Positions 11,132-23,796 of a DNA stretch of 64,000 nucleotides are shown here, in pieces. Source of the stretch: Tachypleus tridentatus (lineage: Eukaryota; Arthropoda; Merostomata; Xiphosura; Limulidae); assembly GCF_004210375.1 (NCBI RefSeq), contig NC_134833.1, positions 22,003,396 to 22,067,395 on the forward strand, read 5' to 3'. The notes under the pieces were generated by a model. That model was not told where the DNA came from. It made no database searches and saw only the letters and a program-made list of their open reading frames with translations. Position 1 is the first letter of the stretch, and every line of letters starts with the position of its first letter. The translations under genes and the position numbers were made by a program.

Positions 11132-13170
11132 AAATCGTCTACCAATAACATTTGGTTTGGTATACACTCTACCAACAATACTTCATTTGGTATACAGTCT
11201 GCCAACAATACTTGATTTGGTATACAGTCTACCAACAACATTTGATTTGGTATACAGTCTACCAAGTACATTTTCTTTGGTATTCAGTCTACCAATAACA
11301 TTTGGTTTGGTATACACTCTACCAACAATACTTCATTTGGTATACAGTCTGCCAACAATACTTGATTTGGTATACAGCCTACCAGCAACATTTGATTTGG
11401 TATACAGTCTACCAAGTACATTTTCTTTGGTATTCAGTCTACCAATAACATTTGGTTTGGTATACACTCTACCAACAATACTTCATTTGGTATACAGTCT
11501 GCCAACAATACTTGATTTGGTATACAGTCTACCAACAACATTTGATTTGGTATACAGTCTACCAAGTACATTTTCTTTGCTATTCAGTCTACCAATAACA
11601 TTTGGTTTGGTATACACTCTACCAACAATACTTCATTTGGTATACAGTCTGCCAACAATACTTGATTTGGTATACAGTCTACCAACAACATTTGATTTGG
11701 TATACAGTCTACCAAGTACATTTTCTTTGCTATTCAGTCTACCAATAACATTTGGTTTGGTATACACTCTACCAACAATACTTCATTTGGTATACAGTCT
11801 GCCAACAATACTTGATTTGGTATACAGTCTACCAACAACATTTGATTTGGTATACAGTCTACCAAGTACATTTTCTTTGGTATTCAGTCTACCAATAACA
11901 TTTGGTTTGGTATACACTCTACCAACAATACTTCATTTGGTATACAGTCTGCCAACAATACTTGATTTGGTATACAGCCTACCAGCAACATTTGATTTGG
12001 TATACAGTCTACCAAGTACATTTTCTTTGGTATTCAGTCTACCAATAACATTTGGTTTGGTATACACTCTACCAACAATACTTCATTTGGTATACAGTCT
12101 GCCAACAATACTTGATTTGGTATACAGTCTACCAACAACATTTGATTTGGTATACAGTCTACCAAGTACATTTTCTTTGCTATTCAGTCTACCAATAACA
12201 TTTGGTTTGGTATACACTCTACCAACAATACTTCATTTGGTATACAGTCTGCCAACAATACTTGATTTGGTATACAGTCTACCAACAACATTTGATTTGG
12301 TATACAGTCTACCAAGTACATTTTCTTTGGTATTCAGTCTACCAATAACATTTGGTTTGGTATACACTCTACCAACAATACTTCATTTGGTATACAGTCT
12401 GCCAACAATACTTGATTTGGTATACAGTCTACCAACAACATTTGATTTGGTATACAGTCTACCAAGTACATTTTCTTTGCTATTCAGTCTACCAATAACA
12501 TTTGGTTTGGTATACACTCTACCAACAATACTTCATTTGGTATACAGTCTGCCAACAATACTTGATTTGGTATACAGTCTACCAACAACATTTGATTTGG
12601 TATACAGTCTACCAAGTACATTTTCTTTGGTATTCAGTCTACCAATAACATTTGGTTTGGTATACACTCTACCAACAATACTTCATTTGGTATACAGTCT
12701 GTCAACAATACTTGATTTGGTATACAGTCTACCAACAACATTTGATTTGGTATACAGTCTACCAAGTACATTTTCTTTGGTATTCAGTCTACCAATAACA
12801 TTTGGTTTGGTATACACTCTACCAACAATACTTCATTTGGTATACAGTCTGCCAACAATACTTGATTTGGTATACAGCCTACCAGCAACATTTGATTTGG
12901 TATACAGTCTACCAAGTACATTTTCTTTGGTATTCAGTCTACCAATAACATTTGGTTTGGTATACACTCTACCAACAATACTTCATTTGGTATACAGTCT
13001 GCCAACAATACTTGATTTGGTATACAGTCTACCAACAACATTTGATTTGGTATACAGTTTACCAACAACATTTGATTTGGTATACAGTCTACCAACAATA
13101 CTTGATTTGGTATAGAGTCTACCAATAACATTTGATTTGGTATCCAGTCTACCCCCAACATTTGGTTTGG
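11132..13170. repeat. 30-bp minisatellite with 150-bp higher-order units
   Basis: 68 monomers of 30 bases (type tatacagtctaccaacaaca + tttgatttgg). Five monomer variants in fixed order make a 150-base unit, present 12 times from 11161 to 12960, then a partial unit and four divergent monomers. Units differ at marked positions: a gcctaccagc variant in units 2, 6 and 12, and a terminal gc in units 3, 4, 7 and 9. Since 30 is a multiple of three, long frames stay open on both strands. The 652-codon plus frame starts at TTG and has no ATG. Confidence 0.95.
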
Positions 13171-13835
13171 TAATCACATAGAGATATTATGCAGCAAACA
13201 TTTATTTGAATAGTATTCAGAAATTGCACAAACCAAAAATGAATTGTTAGCAGGATAACGCACATAACATAGAAGTTCGCGTTATGAGCTATAAAATTTA
13301 TAAATATAAGTGCACTATGAAATAGTACAAAGTATGTAACAGGCGGGAAAAAGAGTTTCCAGAATAAAAAAAAGGAGATGGGGGGAAGGGGTGGGCGGTC
13401 CGTGACCTCTACTAGGGGTCAAACATCTCGCACCAAATTCTTAAAGAACTACTTTTACTCAGGTTCACGATATCCCACTAACTACCTAGAAAACGTGATT
13501 CAAATGGTATTTCCTAATGATTTCAAAGGGCAGTGGTCACAAACATATAATTTCCTTAACAAAAGTTTCCATTCACGTTTCTTAAAACATTTTTTCCAAC
13601 TTTATTTCCCGTAATAAAGTATAAACCACTATTATGGCAATGGTTATGGTTCTCTCTCTTCTTGGAACTCGACAAATGCTAACATCTCGAGCTTTAGGTT
13701 TCCAAAGTTACCTAAGAACACCGACAGTAATGACTGCATTCTAAAGGTGCTGTAGCTTTGTCAGACCGTTCTATAATCGTGAATAATAAAAGAAGTTAAT
13801 TATGTAACCGAGAAATGTTTAAGTTATGTACAATG

Positions 13836-13968
13836 CCTCCCCTTTGACTAAGCGGTGAGCCTGAGGGATTATAACACTAAAACATCAGATTTCAATACCT
13901 TCGGCTGCAGATCACAGATAGCCAATTTTGTAGCTGGGTGCTTAAATACAAACAAAATGTATGTAAAT
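13836..13968 (+). repeat. SINE-B, full length, diverged
   Basis: Head with gactaagcggtgagcctgag, box B-like atttcaatacct, tail cacagatagcc...gtgcttaaatacaaacaaa. Confidence 0.65.
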
Positions 13969-14569
13969 TAATCTTTTACGAACCCTTGGTAGCGAAGAAG
14001 ACAGCCTTCTAAACGTGAATAAAGTTTGTATGTAAATTGGAGCGCGTATCAATATTGAGTTGCTAAGCGATGAGGATCGTATTAGGTGGTTATCTATAAT
14101 GCCTTGATCATGTTGAATTTTTTTAAATAATTAAAATTTTCACTGTAAAGTTGATCACGATATTAAATTTAAGACATGTTCGATAAATAAGTTCATTGAT
14201 TTCTTTTTACAGTGGCGTTCTTTATCATATAAAATTACAATCGTAATGATTTTGTTTTCCTTTCTCATTTTTTAGGTTACCTAAGACTGTGACAGTTTGT
14301 TTATTAAAAGTATACACCAGCTTAAATTATTGATGGAAACAGAAACTGTATATAAAAGTTTCGATTGTGACGCTAAAAAGCACCAAGCGTCAAAATAACA
14401 AAGTTATTGTGTGACCTCTATGGCTGAAAAATAAACTAAGGCACTATAAAATATCAGGGTTTTCATAGCTCTAATTGAATAAAAAGACATTGTTTTCAAG
14501 AAAATTATCACTATGAAACAAGACGCGGGAGTCCAAACCCTTCTCGTGCCCTTGCTCATGTCATCCTAC

Positions 14570-15150
14570 ATCACTGTATCAAGTTGTGTTGATTTGGTAG
14601 TTTTTTCCAAAATTCGATATGAAATTAGACGGGGTTAGTTCAACTCCCCCTCACGATCGTCCTCGTGTGACAAGTTAGGTGGTGATTGATCAAGAAATGT
14701 GGAGACGTACAAGTAACAGATACACAGACATACTGATGTTTATTTATATAGAAGATGGGGGTTCAGGCCCTACTTACTTTGTGACTTTCCTCATATCATC
14801 CTCTATTACTGTGTCAAGTTTGGTGCTGATTGATCAACAAATGTGGAGACGTACAAGTAACAGATACACAGACATACTGATGTTTATTTATATAGAAGAT
14901 GGGGGTTCAGGCTCTACCCCCTTTGTGACTTTCCTCATATCATCCTCTATTGCTGTGTCAAGTTTGGTGCTGATTGATCAAGAAATGTGGAGACGTATAA
15001 GTAACAGATACACAGACATACTGATGTTTATTTATATAGAAAATGGGGGTTCAGGCTCTACCCCTTTGTGACTTTTCTCATATCAATCTCTATTACTGTG
15101 TCAAGTTTGGTGCTGATTGATCAAGAAATGTGAAGACGTATGAGGGACAA
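14570..15150. repeat. 144-bp tandem repeat, about 3.5 copies
   Basis: Starts of the motif gatcaagaaatgtgg lie at 14688, 14832, 14976 and 15119, giving a period of 143-144. A degenerate partial unit begins near 14570. The period is divisible by three, which explains the 130-codon open frame at 14679-15071. The unit (ATTTATATAGAAGATGGGGG) looks like part of a dispersed repeat I cannot name. Confidence 0.85.
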
Positions 15151-15520
15151 ATATGAAGTGATAGATATACACAACCGTACATGCACTTTACATTCAACAG
15201 TAAATTCAAAACACCATCAGTTTAATGAATAGAGTGAAGTATTTTAAAATACTAGCGTAAGAATTTCTAGAAATTTGCCAATACTGTCCAGCTTATGGTA
15301 GCTATTTGCAGTATATTATCTAACTTGCACTTCTAGATGTCCTGAAGGACTGGGCTGTAGCTAAGAATTCTTGAGTTTCACGGCAAGCATAATTTTAAAA
15401 ATGAACTCGAAACTTGTATTAAGGGTAAAACCGAAACGGTTGTCGAACACGTAAAAATTGGAAAATACATACTGTAAGGAGTTTTTAGAATTAACATGAA
15501 TTATTTTCACGTACTTCTGA

Positions 15521-15790
15521 GGCCCGGCATGGCCAGGTAGGTTAAGGTGTTCGAGTCGTACTCCGAGAGTTGTGGGTTCGAATCTCCGTTACACCAAACA
15601 TACTCATTCCTTCATCTGTGGGGGCGTTATAATGTGACGGTCAATCCCTCTATTCGTTGGTAAAAGAGTAGCCCAACAGTTGGCAGTGAGTGGTGATGAC
15701 AAGCTGCCTTCCCTCTATTCTTACACTGCTAAATTAGGGATGGTTAGCGCAGATAGCCCTCGAGTAGCCTTGCGCGAAATTTAAAAAACA
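15521..15790 (+). repeat. SINE-A, full length
   Basis: Head ggcccggcatggccaggtag with box B ggttcgaatct, body and tail present. Confidence 0.92.
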
Positions 15791-15976
15791 GTAAAGTAGT
15801 TCTGAAAGTTCCAAATGTCAGAAAGTTGGAAAATGTTCGTGACTGTCTTTTATACCATTTAATTTGTTCTTTCTTTATTCATCACAAGAAATTTCCCTTG
15901 CTTGTAATGTCGGTTTTGATTAATAATTTGTCAAATAAATTGGAATTTATAAGAAATAGATGTAAATTTGATTGTT

Positions 15977-16260
15977 TGTTTATTTGTTTTTTAATTTCGC
16001 GCAAAGCTATAGGAGGGATATCTGCGCTATCCGTTCCTAATTTAGCAGTGTAAGACGAGAGGGAAGGCAGCGAGCCATCACTACCCATCGCCAACTCTTG
16101 GGCTACTCATTTACCAATGAATAGTGGGATTGACCATCACATTATAACGCCCTTACAGCTGAAAGGGCTAGCATGTTTGGTGTGACAGGATTCGAACCCG
16201 CGATCCTCAGATTACGAGTCGGATGAGTCGAGTGCCTTAACCATCTGTTCGTGCCGGACT
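15977..16260 (-). repeat. SINE-A with target-site duplication
   Basis: Full length; aaatttgattgttt repeats at both flanks (15964 and 16262). Confidence 0.92.
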
Positions 16261-16269
16261 CAAATTTGA

Positions 16270-16385
16270 TTGTTTAGTTCCCGATAAGCTATGTAATATG
16301 CTATCTGTGCCGTATCAACCACAGTGAATCAAACCTCGAATTTTAGAATTGGAAGTTCGTAACATTGTCGCTGACCACTCGTTAG
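16270..16385 (-). repeat. SINE-B, diverged
   Basis: Reverse copy; tail (gataagctatgtaatatgct atctgtg) and box B region (gaatcaaacctcg) are recognisable. Confidence 0.5.
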
Positions 16386-16802
16386 CTCGTGTGTTTGGAA
16401 ATGTCACGAATATTTTATATTACAGAGGACTGTCAGTTATTGTTGTGTACATAAGATAAATTAATCTTTTTATGTTGTTGTTTTTATTGGAGAAAATAAT
16501 TTATAAACATGTTAGAAGAGACAACGTAAGACACTTATTCGAATGAAAAAAAAAAGCATTGTGCTGGCTCATCTCCTGTTATTTTGTTTGTTTTTGTTTA
16601 GAAAAGATATTACTTATAAGAAAAACACACAGAGACATTGTACTGAAGTGCCCCTATTTTTGTAGTTTTTATCATTTCGTCTTCCAAAACAAATCTAGAA
16701 GGAATCGGAAAATTTTCGATTTTAGTGAGGTTATGTCGAGGTTATTCAACTGATGGAATACTCTGATCATTATAACTTTATTTGGTAATAAGCACTAAAC
16801 AA

Positions 16803-16872
16803 CACAACTGGCTACTTGTGCTCTGCTCACCGGGAGTATCGAAACCTAGATTCTAGCTATGTAAGTCCCCAT
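16803..16872 (-). repeat. SINE-B fragment
   Basis: Reverse of ...ggtttcgatactcccggtga gcagagcacaagtagcc; a short old piece. Confidence 0.5.
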
Positions 16873-18161
16873 AAGGGGACAATCATTAGAATTAAGACAG
16901 ATTTAACAACATATTTAATTAGTTATGGAGAGATATTCGTCTTTTATAGACAACGATCTGGTAATTATTGTTAAGATGCTAAAAATAAATCTCTGACATT
17001 TTAAGTTTTAACGAGATATTTCTTTATTTAAAGAACTAAATCATTATTAAATAACAAGTTGATTGTAATCTCCGTTTGAACAGGAACTCATTTTCGTGTA
17101 GACACGTGACCTGAAATATTCCACCTTGGACCTGTCTTTTTCGCTGCAACGTTAATGAATGCTAATTATAAGAAGTACATGTTGATAAGTGTAGTTTGAA
17201 AAGGAACGATAAAAACTTAGAATGATGACCAACAACTCGTTGTTAAAGTCCGTAGTCCAATGGGCTTACAGATGTCATTGTGGACGGTTTGTTGAAACTG
17301 AGTACGCTGTTGTGCATAATCTCTAAATTCGCGCACCATGACTTAGATATGGTCAAGTCACGAAAAGCGAAGTACAAGACGTGAACTGCGATTAATTATG
17401 AAAATATCTCAGACACATAAATCTTAGGACTGTATCAATTAATACATGTCAGGTGTTGTTAAAAATCATCAGAAAACTTTGACTATTAATACCATGATGT
17501 GAACTGCTTGCAAATGATTTGCGTTTAAGGGCGTTTTCTTATGTTCTCCAATTGTTAATCAACTCCTTCAAAATTGGAAAGAAGTTTTGTCATCCTTTCA
17601 TTATTAACGACTCCGTATTGCGTTTATGTTAACTGAAAAGTAAGATCACGTTTCCACCCAAGGTGTTCTGTCATTGATAAATGTGAACGTAATTAGTTGA
17701 ACATCGCTAACAAGGAAAGTTTTGTCTGAACATCAAAAGAATATTGTATTTCACATCTTAGTCTGCGTGATTTAAATGAACTGAACGTTACTTGGTTGAC
17801 AAATTACACTGTCACGAACCTAGGCTTAACGAAGACGTAAGAACAGAAGTGTCACTTGATCCGAAAGACCGGTCTGTACTACATTCCAGGTCTCATGAAA
17901 CTGTATTACATGGTGTCTTCTGGGCGTTCTCACTGTAAGTAGCCATATCTTAGCAAGCATTTAAAACTTTATTTTTTTTACTCTTTTTCTTATGAGCATA
18001 TTGTGATTTAATTAGTTTTCTAGACAGGCGCATATGTCGTCATACAGGTATATGTTTTAGTATCTTACTTGGCATGTTTTTCATGCACTAACGAAAAATA
18101 ACCTAACTCAGTGACAACCCTCTGAGCTTACAACGTTAAACTTTCAAGGTTTCTTGGACTC
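16873..18161. other. Unique-looking intergenic DNA
   Basis: 1.3 kb with lower repeat content and slightly higher GC than the surroundings. No frame with codon-like character and no splice-flanked exon was recognised. 18385-19679 is similar. Confidence 0.4.
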
Positions 18162-18384
18162 GAGCCTAGCATGGCCAGGTGGTTAAAGGCATCGATCCGT
18201 AATCTAAGGGTCGTTATAAAGTGACGATCAACCTCACTATTCGTTGATAGAAGAGTATCCCAAGAGTTGGCAGTGAGTGGTGATGAATATTTGCCTTCCC
18301 TGCGGTCTTACACTGCCAAATTAGGGATGGCTAGCGCAGATAGCCCCTCGTGTAGCTTTGCGCGAAATTAAAAACAAAGAAATA
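18162..18384 (+). repeat. SINE-A with internal deletion
   Basis: The head joins from gtaatctaagggtc straight to gttataaagtgacg, so box B and the following part are missing. It could not be transcribed by Pol III. Confidence 0.9.
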
Positions 18385-19679
18385 AATTACTGAGCTCAGC
18401 GAATTAAACTTTTCCTTAACAATAAAACAGAAGATAGCATTTTAGTTTTAATTAAAAATAAACATATTTCAGTATTATTTGTAGGACAGTTCGGCAACTT
18501 GTCAGCAAATGTGAGGTCCAGACGAATATTAACAGACAGTGTTTTCTTACATTACTATCTCGTGTACTCGCATCACTGGAGGTTTAAAATATATGAAAGA
18601 AAAATTCTTGAGTTTATTGCTATACGTGAACGTACTTTTTTAAAGGAGATATGTTACTGATAACAATGCACTTAGCTCTTTGACTTCAGATGTAAACTCA
18701 AAGATAAGATATTCAATATCATTTCTAATAGTAACTATCCTTATCTTAATATTTATCTCAATATTAATGAAGGTTTAGATTTTTGTCTTACATGTAGCGT
18801 CAGCTATAATTCTTGAGATGTTATTACTTTCAAGAACTATATTCCTTTTTAATTTAATTATTGAACGTTTAATTAATGTGGAAGGAAAGCTGTAGTAGTT
18901 AAAATACAGAATAATTTTCCAGAATAATGGTTAAACTTTAATATAGTATGACAATCATGCTAAAAATAATAGGAATTTCTTTGGTAATTCTGAATTACTA
19001 GCTACTAAAATTACATCAAATCTTGGGAACTCGTTTCTTATGCGTAGTACAGCTGAGTAATATTGTCATGTTATTTCTTAAAAACACTTTCTTATTTTTG
19101 AAGGGGTTTCGATTCAACGCAAAAGATTTTCGATGTGATGAATTATATTTAGTATCTATTTTTATAAGCAACACGAGTTACTTGTATTAAACACAAAACA
19201 ATGAAATGCATTACGCTATTTTAACCTCATATTATAAAAACAGACGCAAGCAGAGGCAACATTTTGTAACCAAATTTTATTTTGTTACCCACGGCACTTT
19301 CACAGAATGACAGTTCTTTTAAAGATGTTAAAACTTTGTCATACAGTAAACTGACACACGCAGCCAATTATAAAAAGGGTACACGTGGGTGTTATGTGCT
19401 CGTGATCGGTAATAAAGAAATTAAGAAACACATAGAGTAAATACGCATGTCTGTTAACGTTGCGTACTTACAACCAGCTTATGAACAAGGAAAGTCACTC
19501 AATAGCTCTGGAATTGTAATTTTAGTTCCATGTTTATATTTGTTTCTTTCTTTCTTAAAGCAAAGTCACATTAAGTTATCTGTTGTGTATTTCTGTTTAT
19601 ACTGATATCACTGAAACGCTGGAAATAGTATGTTTATACCAATGAAACTACAACTAGCTAAATTATACACGTTAAGTCC

Positions 19680-19795
19680 TCCGGCAGATCAGCTGTAAGT
19701 TTATGGATTTCAATGCTAAAATCCAGGGTTCGATTACTCTAGTTGGACAGGATGCAGATAGAGTACGTGTAGCTTTTCATTAAGAGAACAGCAAT
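19680..19795 (+). repeat. SINE-C type
   Basis: gatcagctgtaagtttatgg head, box B agggttcgattac, tail gatgcagatagagtacgtgt agctttt. Confidence 0.65.
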
Positions 19796-20344
19796 TTAAA
19801 TGTTAATGCATGTAATTAGGTTATGGTCCCTATCATGTGACCTGTAGAGGCTTGTCATGCAAGTAGCTGAGCCAATCAGGGTGAACGACTCGTGGCATTT
19901 TGGGTGCCATACTTGTCAAGCAGTGTAAAACAACGGGTTACAAACACTAAAGATAGTGTTAAAGTATTTTGGCTTGTCAATATCACGATGGTAAAGACAT
20001 AGTAATTTCAACAGTAATTGCTACAGAACACTATAGGCGTAAAGGGGATCGCTATCCAGTGGTGTTGTAAGGAATTACAAAGTGTGGGGAGATGCTTGGC
20101 TAGACATGCAGATTTTATAATGAGAGACAAAAAGTATAAGGAGCTGATGGAAACAGCTGCCGTACTGTCAAAGGCAGCTCATTCTAGGGGGTATGCTCCC
20201 CTAGAAAATTAATATAATTTATAGTGATTATATAAATCAAATGTGTTAAAAAAATGATGTTCCAGCACATCTGGTTCCGACACTTCCGCTGTTTTTTATC
20301 CAGGCTGAAAGTAATAAAAGCTATGATTTAAACCATTATTAGAC
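19796..20344. other. Intergenic stretch with an unassigned 64-codon frame
   Basis: Holds a plus-strand frame (20018-20212) that I cannot relate to any family. It lacks a supporting promoter or splice signals, so I do not call it a gene. Confidence 0.3.
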
Positions 20345-20455
20345 GGTACAGTGGTATGTCTTTGGAATTATACTAAAAAAACTGGGTTTTGATACCCGTC
20401 ATGGGCATATCACAGAGAGCCCTTTGTATCGCTCTGTGCTTAATAAGAATCCTTA
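20345..20455 (+). repeat. SINE-B
   Basis: cagtggtatgtctttggaat head, box B ggttttgataccc, tail agccctttgtatcgctctgt gctta. Confidence 0.7.
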
Positions 20456-20787
20456 TTAAGATTTAGGCACAAAGTCAAATTAACCCTAAAAGTAAATTAC
20501 TGGGCTGATGTAATTTTTAACCAGTGCCTACGTTTCTCTATTTAATTATAACGCTTATCGATATAGGAATGGTCATATAGTAAATTTATTCATTCGAAGG
20601 AGGGAAAACTGTTACATTATGTATTATCACTTCCCGCACACTGTAATTTGTTGTCGAACATCACTACATGTGAGCTCTGTAATCTTCAAACATGGTTCCC
20701 TTGGAACAATATGTGTCCCTTACCACCGAATTAATTCTTGTAATGTTTTCACGTGCACACGTGAGTAACTGAACGTGCTGTTAACTG

Positions 20788-21655
20788 CTTAATGTATTCC
20801 GTACTCATTCTTCTCGTTCTTATAGACCTCCTTAATGCATTCCGTACTCATTCTTCTCGTTCTTATAGACCTCCTTAATGCATTCCGTACTCATTCTTCT
20901 CGTTCTTATAGACCTCCTTAATGCATTCCGTACTCATTCTTCTCGTTCTTATAGACCTCCTTAATGCATTCCGTACTCATTCTTCTCGTTCTTATAGACC
21001 TTCTTAATGCATTCCGTACTCATTCTTCTCGTTCTTATAGACCTCCTTAATGCATTCCGTACTCATTCTTCTCGTTCTTATAGACCTCCTTAATGCATTC
21101 CGTACTCATTCTTCTCGTTCTTATAGACCTTCTTAATGCATTCCGTACTCATTCTTCTCGTTCTTATAGACCTCCTTAATGCATTCCGTACTCATTCTTC
21201 TCGTTCTTATAGACCTCCTTAATGCATTCCGTACTCATTCTTCTCGTTCTTATAGACCTCCTTAATGCATTCCCTGTACTCATTCTTCTCGTTCTTATAG
21301 ACCTCCTTAATGCATTCCCGTACTCATTCTTCTCGTTCTTATAGACCTCCTTAATGCATTCCGTACTCATTCTTCTCGTTCTTATAGACCTCCTTAATGC
21401 ATTCCGTACTCATTCTTCTCGTTCTTATAGACCTCCTTAATGCATTCCGTACTCATTCTTCTCGTTCTTATAGACCTCCTTAATGCATTCCGTACTCATT
21501 CTTCTCGTTCTTATAGACCTCCTTAATGCATTCCGTACTCATTCTTCTCGTTCTTATAGACCTCCTTAATGCATTCCGTACTCATTCTTCTCGTTCTTAT
21601 AGACCTCTTTAATGCATTCCGTACTCATTCTTCTCGTTCTTATAGACCTCCTTGG
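20788..21655. repeat. 43-bp minisatellite, about 20 copies
   Basis: Nearly identical copies of a unit with ttaatgcattccgtactc and ttctcgttcttataga. A few units have a one-base insertion (ccctgtac, cccgtac) or cctt/cttt changes. Low divergence implies recent expansion and likely length polymorphism. Confidence 0.95.
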
Positions 21656-22017
21656 GAAAATATCCCTCAACCTCCTCACTCTCTCATAAGTTATCAGGAA
21701 GTGAGCATTGATTTGAAGTTTTTGATCACGCTAACATACCCCTTGATGTTGCTCAGGAAGAACTATCCTGTACTAACGTATAGCAAAATCGTAATAACTA
21801 AATATATATATTTGGAGAGCCACTGAATCGCATAACTACTTCAGAATCGGTTAACTCATTCACTCTTATCTTTTTTATGATATGCCCAACTATGTTCATG
21901 AACTATTTGTTTTAGGGCCTTTACTCGAAAAGGAAGAGAGAAAACACTTTTTTATATAGACTTTGAAATTAAACACACAAGTACTTAATTACTTAAAGGA
22001 ATAATTTGTATTAAAAC

Positions 22018-22065
22018 GACGGTTGGTATGGGTATTAGAAATGTAATTAAAATAACATAAGGAAA
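22018..22065 (-). repeat. Tail fragment of the hairpin-bearing dispersed element
   Basis: acggttggtatgggtattag and taattaaaataa match the tail of the element in reverse. The rest is absent. Confidence 0.4.
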
Positions 22066-22390
22066 TCAGATTCAAAGAATAACAAAAACATCTCGCACGT
22101 TTCTTCACACTGCAGATCAAATAAGTACAACATGATTATAGAAAACACTAACATACTAAGTAGGGAAACAAACAAACACAAGCTCAAAGAAGCGTCACTT
22201 ATACAAGAACTCAAAGCAAAATTGAACCAATAGAGAGGAACACCTTTATACCTATATTAATTAATAACCTACCATTTGACTGCAACACCCCTTACAACCT
22301 CGTACCCGTTCACATTCTCGTCTCTAAGACTCGTGTCCAGCAACGGTCAGGTGCAACTTTTTTAGTTAACCTGAAGATGACCTAAGAAAG

Positions 22391-22660
22391 GTTTGTTTAT
22401 TTTTGAATTTTGTACAAAGCTACTCGAGGGCTATCGGCGCTAGCCGTCCCTAATTTAGCAGTGTAAGACTAGAGGGAAGGTAGCTAGTCATCACCACCGC
22501 CACCTATTGGGCTACTCTTTTACTAACGAATGGTGGAATTGACCGTCACATTATAACGCCCCCACGGCTGAAAGGGCGAGCATGTTTGGTGCGACGGAGA
22601 TTCGAACCTGCGACCCTCATATTACGAGTCGAAAGCCTTAACCCACCTGGCCATGCCGAA
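22391..22660 (-). repeat. SINE-A inserted in the hairpin-bearing element
   Basis: Full length with a small body deletion (caccaccgccacc). It splits the dispersed element at 22330-22800. Confidence 0.92.
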
Positions 22661-22671
22661 AGATTGTTCTG

Positions 22672-22800
22672 TACTTTATTTTAAGTAAAGTTTCAACATC
22701 CATACCAGCCATACTTTATTTTAAGTAAAGTTTCAACATCCATACCAGCCATACTTTATTTTAAGTAAAGTTTTAACATCCATACCAGCCATACTTTACA
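22672..22800. repeat. 40-bp triplicate: duplicated tail of a dispersed element
   Basis: Three copies of tactttattttaagtaaagt ttcaacatccataccagcca. The same sequence forms the tail of the hairpin-bearing dispersed element at 8650, 22018 and 44370, so the tail has been tandemly amplified here. Confidence 0.85.
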
Positions 22801-22947
22801 ATACATTTTTCTTTAAGTAGACTAGTCCTCATCATGGAACTAGTAGTTTCCATGATGCAGGATGTGTTAATATCATTATTAAAGATTTGAAAACGAAGAT
22901 AACGTTATATAACATTGTCCTTTATAGAACATTCGCTTCTTTAACCA

Positions 22948-23138
22948 AACATGATCGTCCTTTCCGTCATTTGGCCGTTGTAACGATACGGTCAATTCTA
23001 TTATTCGTTAGAAAAAGAGTAGCCCAAGAGTTGGCGGTGGGTGGTGATTACTAGCTGCCTTTCCTCTAGACTTTCACTGCTAAATTGGGGATGGCTAGCA
23101 CAGATAGCCCTCGAGTTGCTTTGCGCGAAATTGAAACC
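22948..23138 (+). repeat. SINE-A, 5'-truncated
   Basis: Starts within acatgatcgtcctttccgtc; the tRNA head is missing, the body and tail remain. Confidence 0.85.
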
Positions 23139-23539
23139 AATCCTTAACAGGTACCCTCAACCCAGTACAAATAGTTTGAATAAGTAGCCTACGTTAGTAA
23201 GAACTTTTCCGAGTTGTTCTTTACGTTTTTAAAATGTATTAAATGATTTCATTGGGTCTCGTCTTCGTATCAGAATCTTCAGATTTGCATATCGTGACGG
23301 ATACAGTTTAGAACATCGTGTTTTTATTTGTATTGTGTAGGTATGTGTACATTCTCACTAGAATATATGTATTTACAGAAATATGTTAAAGCTTTGTTTT
23401 CATGCTTCTGTTTTTATGTTTTACACTCCAACAAATCATTGTATGGAATTATAAAAGTGTGTTACACGGTTCAAAAAGTGAACCTTTTTCTAGAAATAAA
23501 TATTCTATTCGTTTATCTGGTTATTTTAACTGTCGTCAC

Positions 23540-23668
23540 TCAGTTGCTTAGAGATAAATCTGCAGGTTTCCGACCTTAAAAATCGTATTTCGATGCCCGT
23601 GGGTAACAGAGCAGAGATAGCCAGCCCTTTGTGTAGCTTTGCGCTTAACCACAGCCAAGATCAAACTT
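23540..23668 (+). repeat. SINE-B
   Basis: Box B tatttcgatgcccgtgg and tail cagagatagccagccctttg tgtagctttgcgctta. Confidence 0.7.
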
Positions 23669-23796
23669 TAACAATGTCCGTAAAAGAAAGTTCTATTATT
23701 TGGTGTTACTAAAAAGCATTCTATGAAATATCAAACCCAGAAGCTAGTTTGTTTTATGAGAGAATAAAATTTATATATATTTTTCATTTAATGTAT

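Larger units (their letters stand above)
22330..22800 (+). repeat. Hairpin-bearing dispersed element interrupted by a SINE
   Basis: The 5' part (cagcaacggtcaggtgcaac, gttaacctgaagatgaccta) ends at 22390. It resumes after the SINE-A at 22660 with gattgttctgtactttattt and the triplicated tail. The five-base gaaag on both sides is a possible target-site duplication. Confidence 0.55.

Noticed and set aside
11157-13115. 652-codon open frame with a repeated LVYSLP-type motif
   Set aside because: It begins at TTG, contains no ATG at all, and is open only because the 30-base repeat is a multiple of three; the opposite strand also stays open.
14679-15071. 130-codon open frame
   Set aside because: It is the 144-base tandem repeat read through; there is no start context, splice signals or recognisable domain.
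20018-20212. 64-codon frame of unfamiliar sequence
   Set aside because: No family resemblance, no promoter or splice context. Length is within chance expectation.
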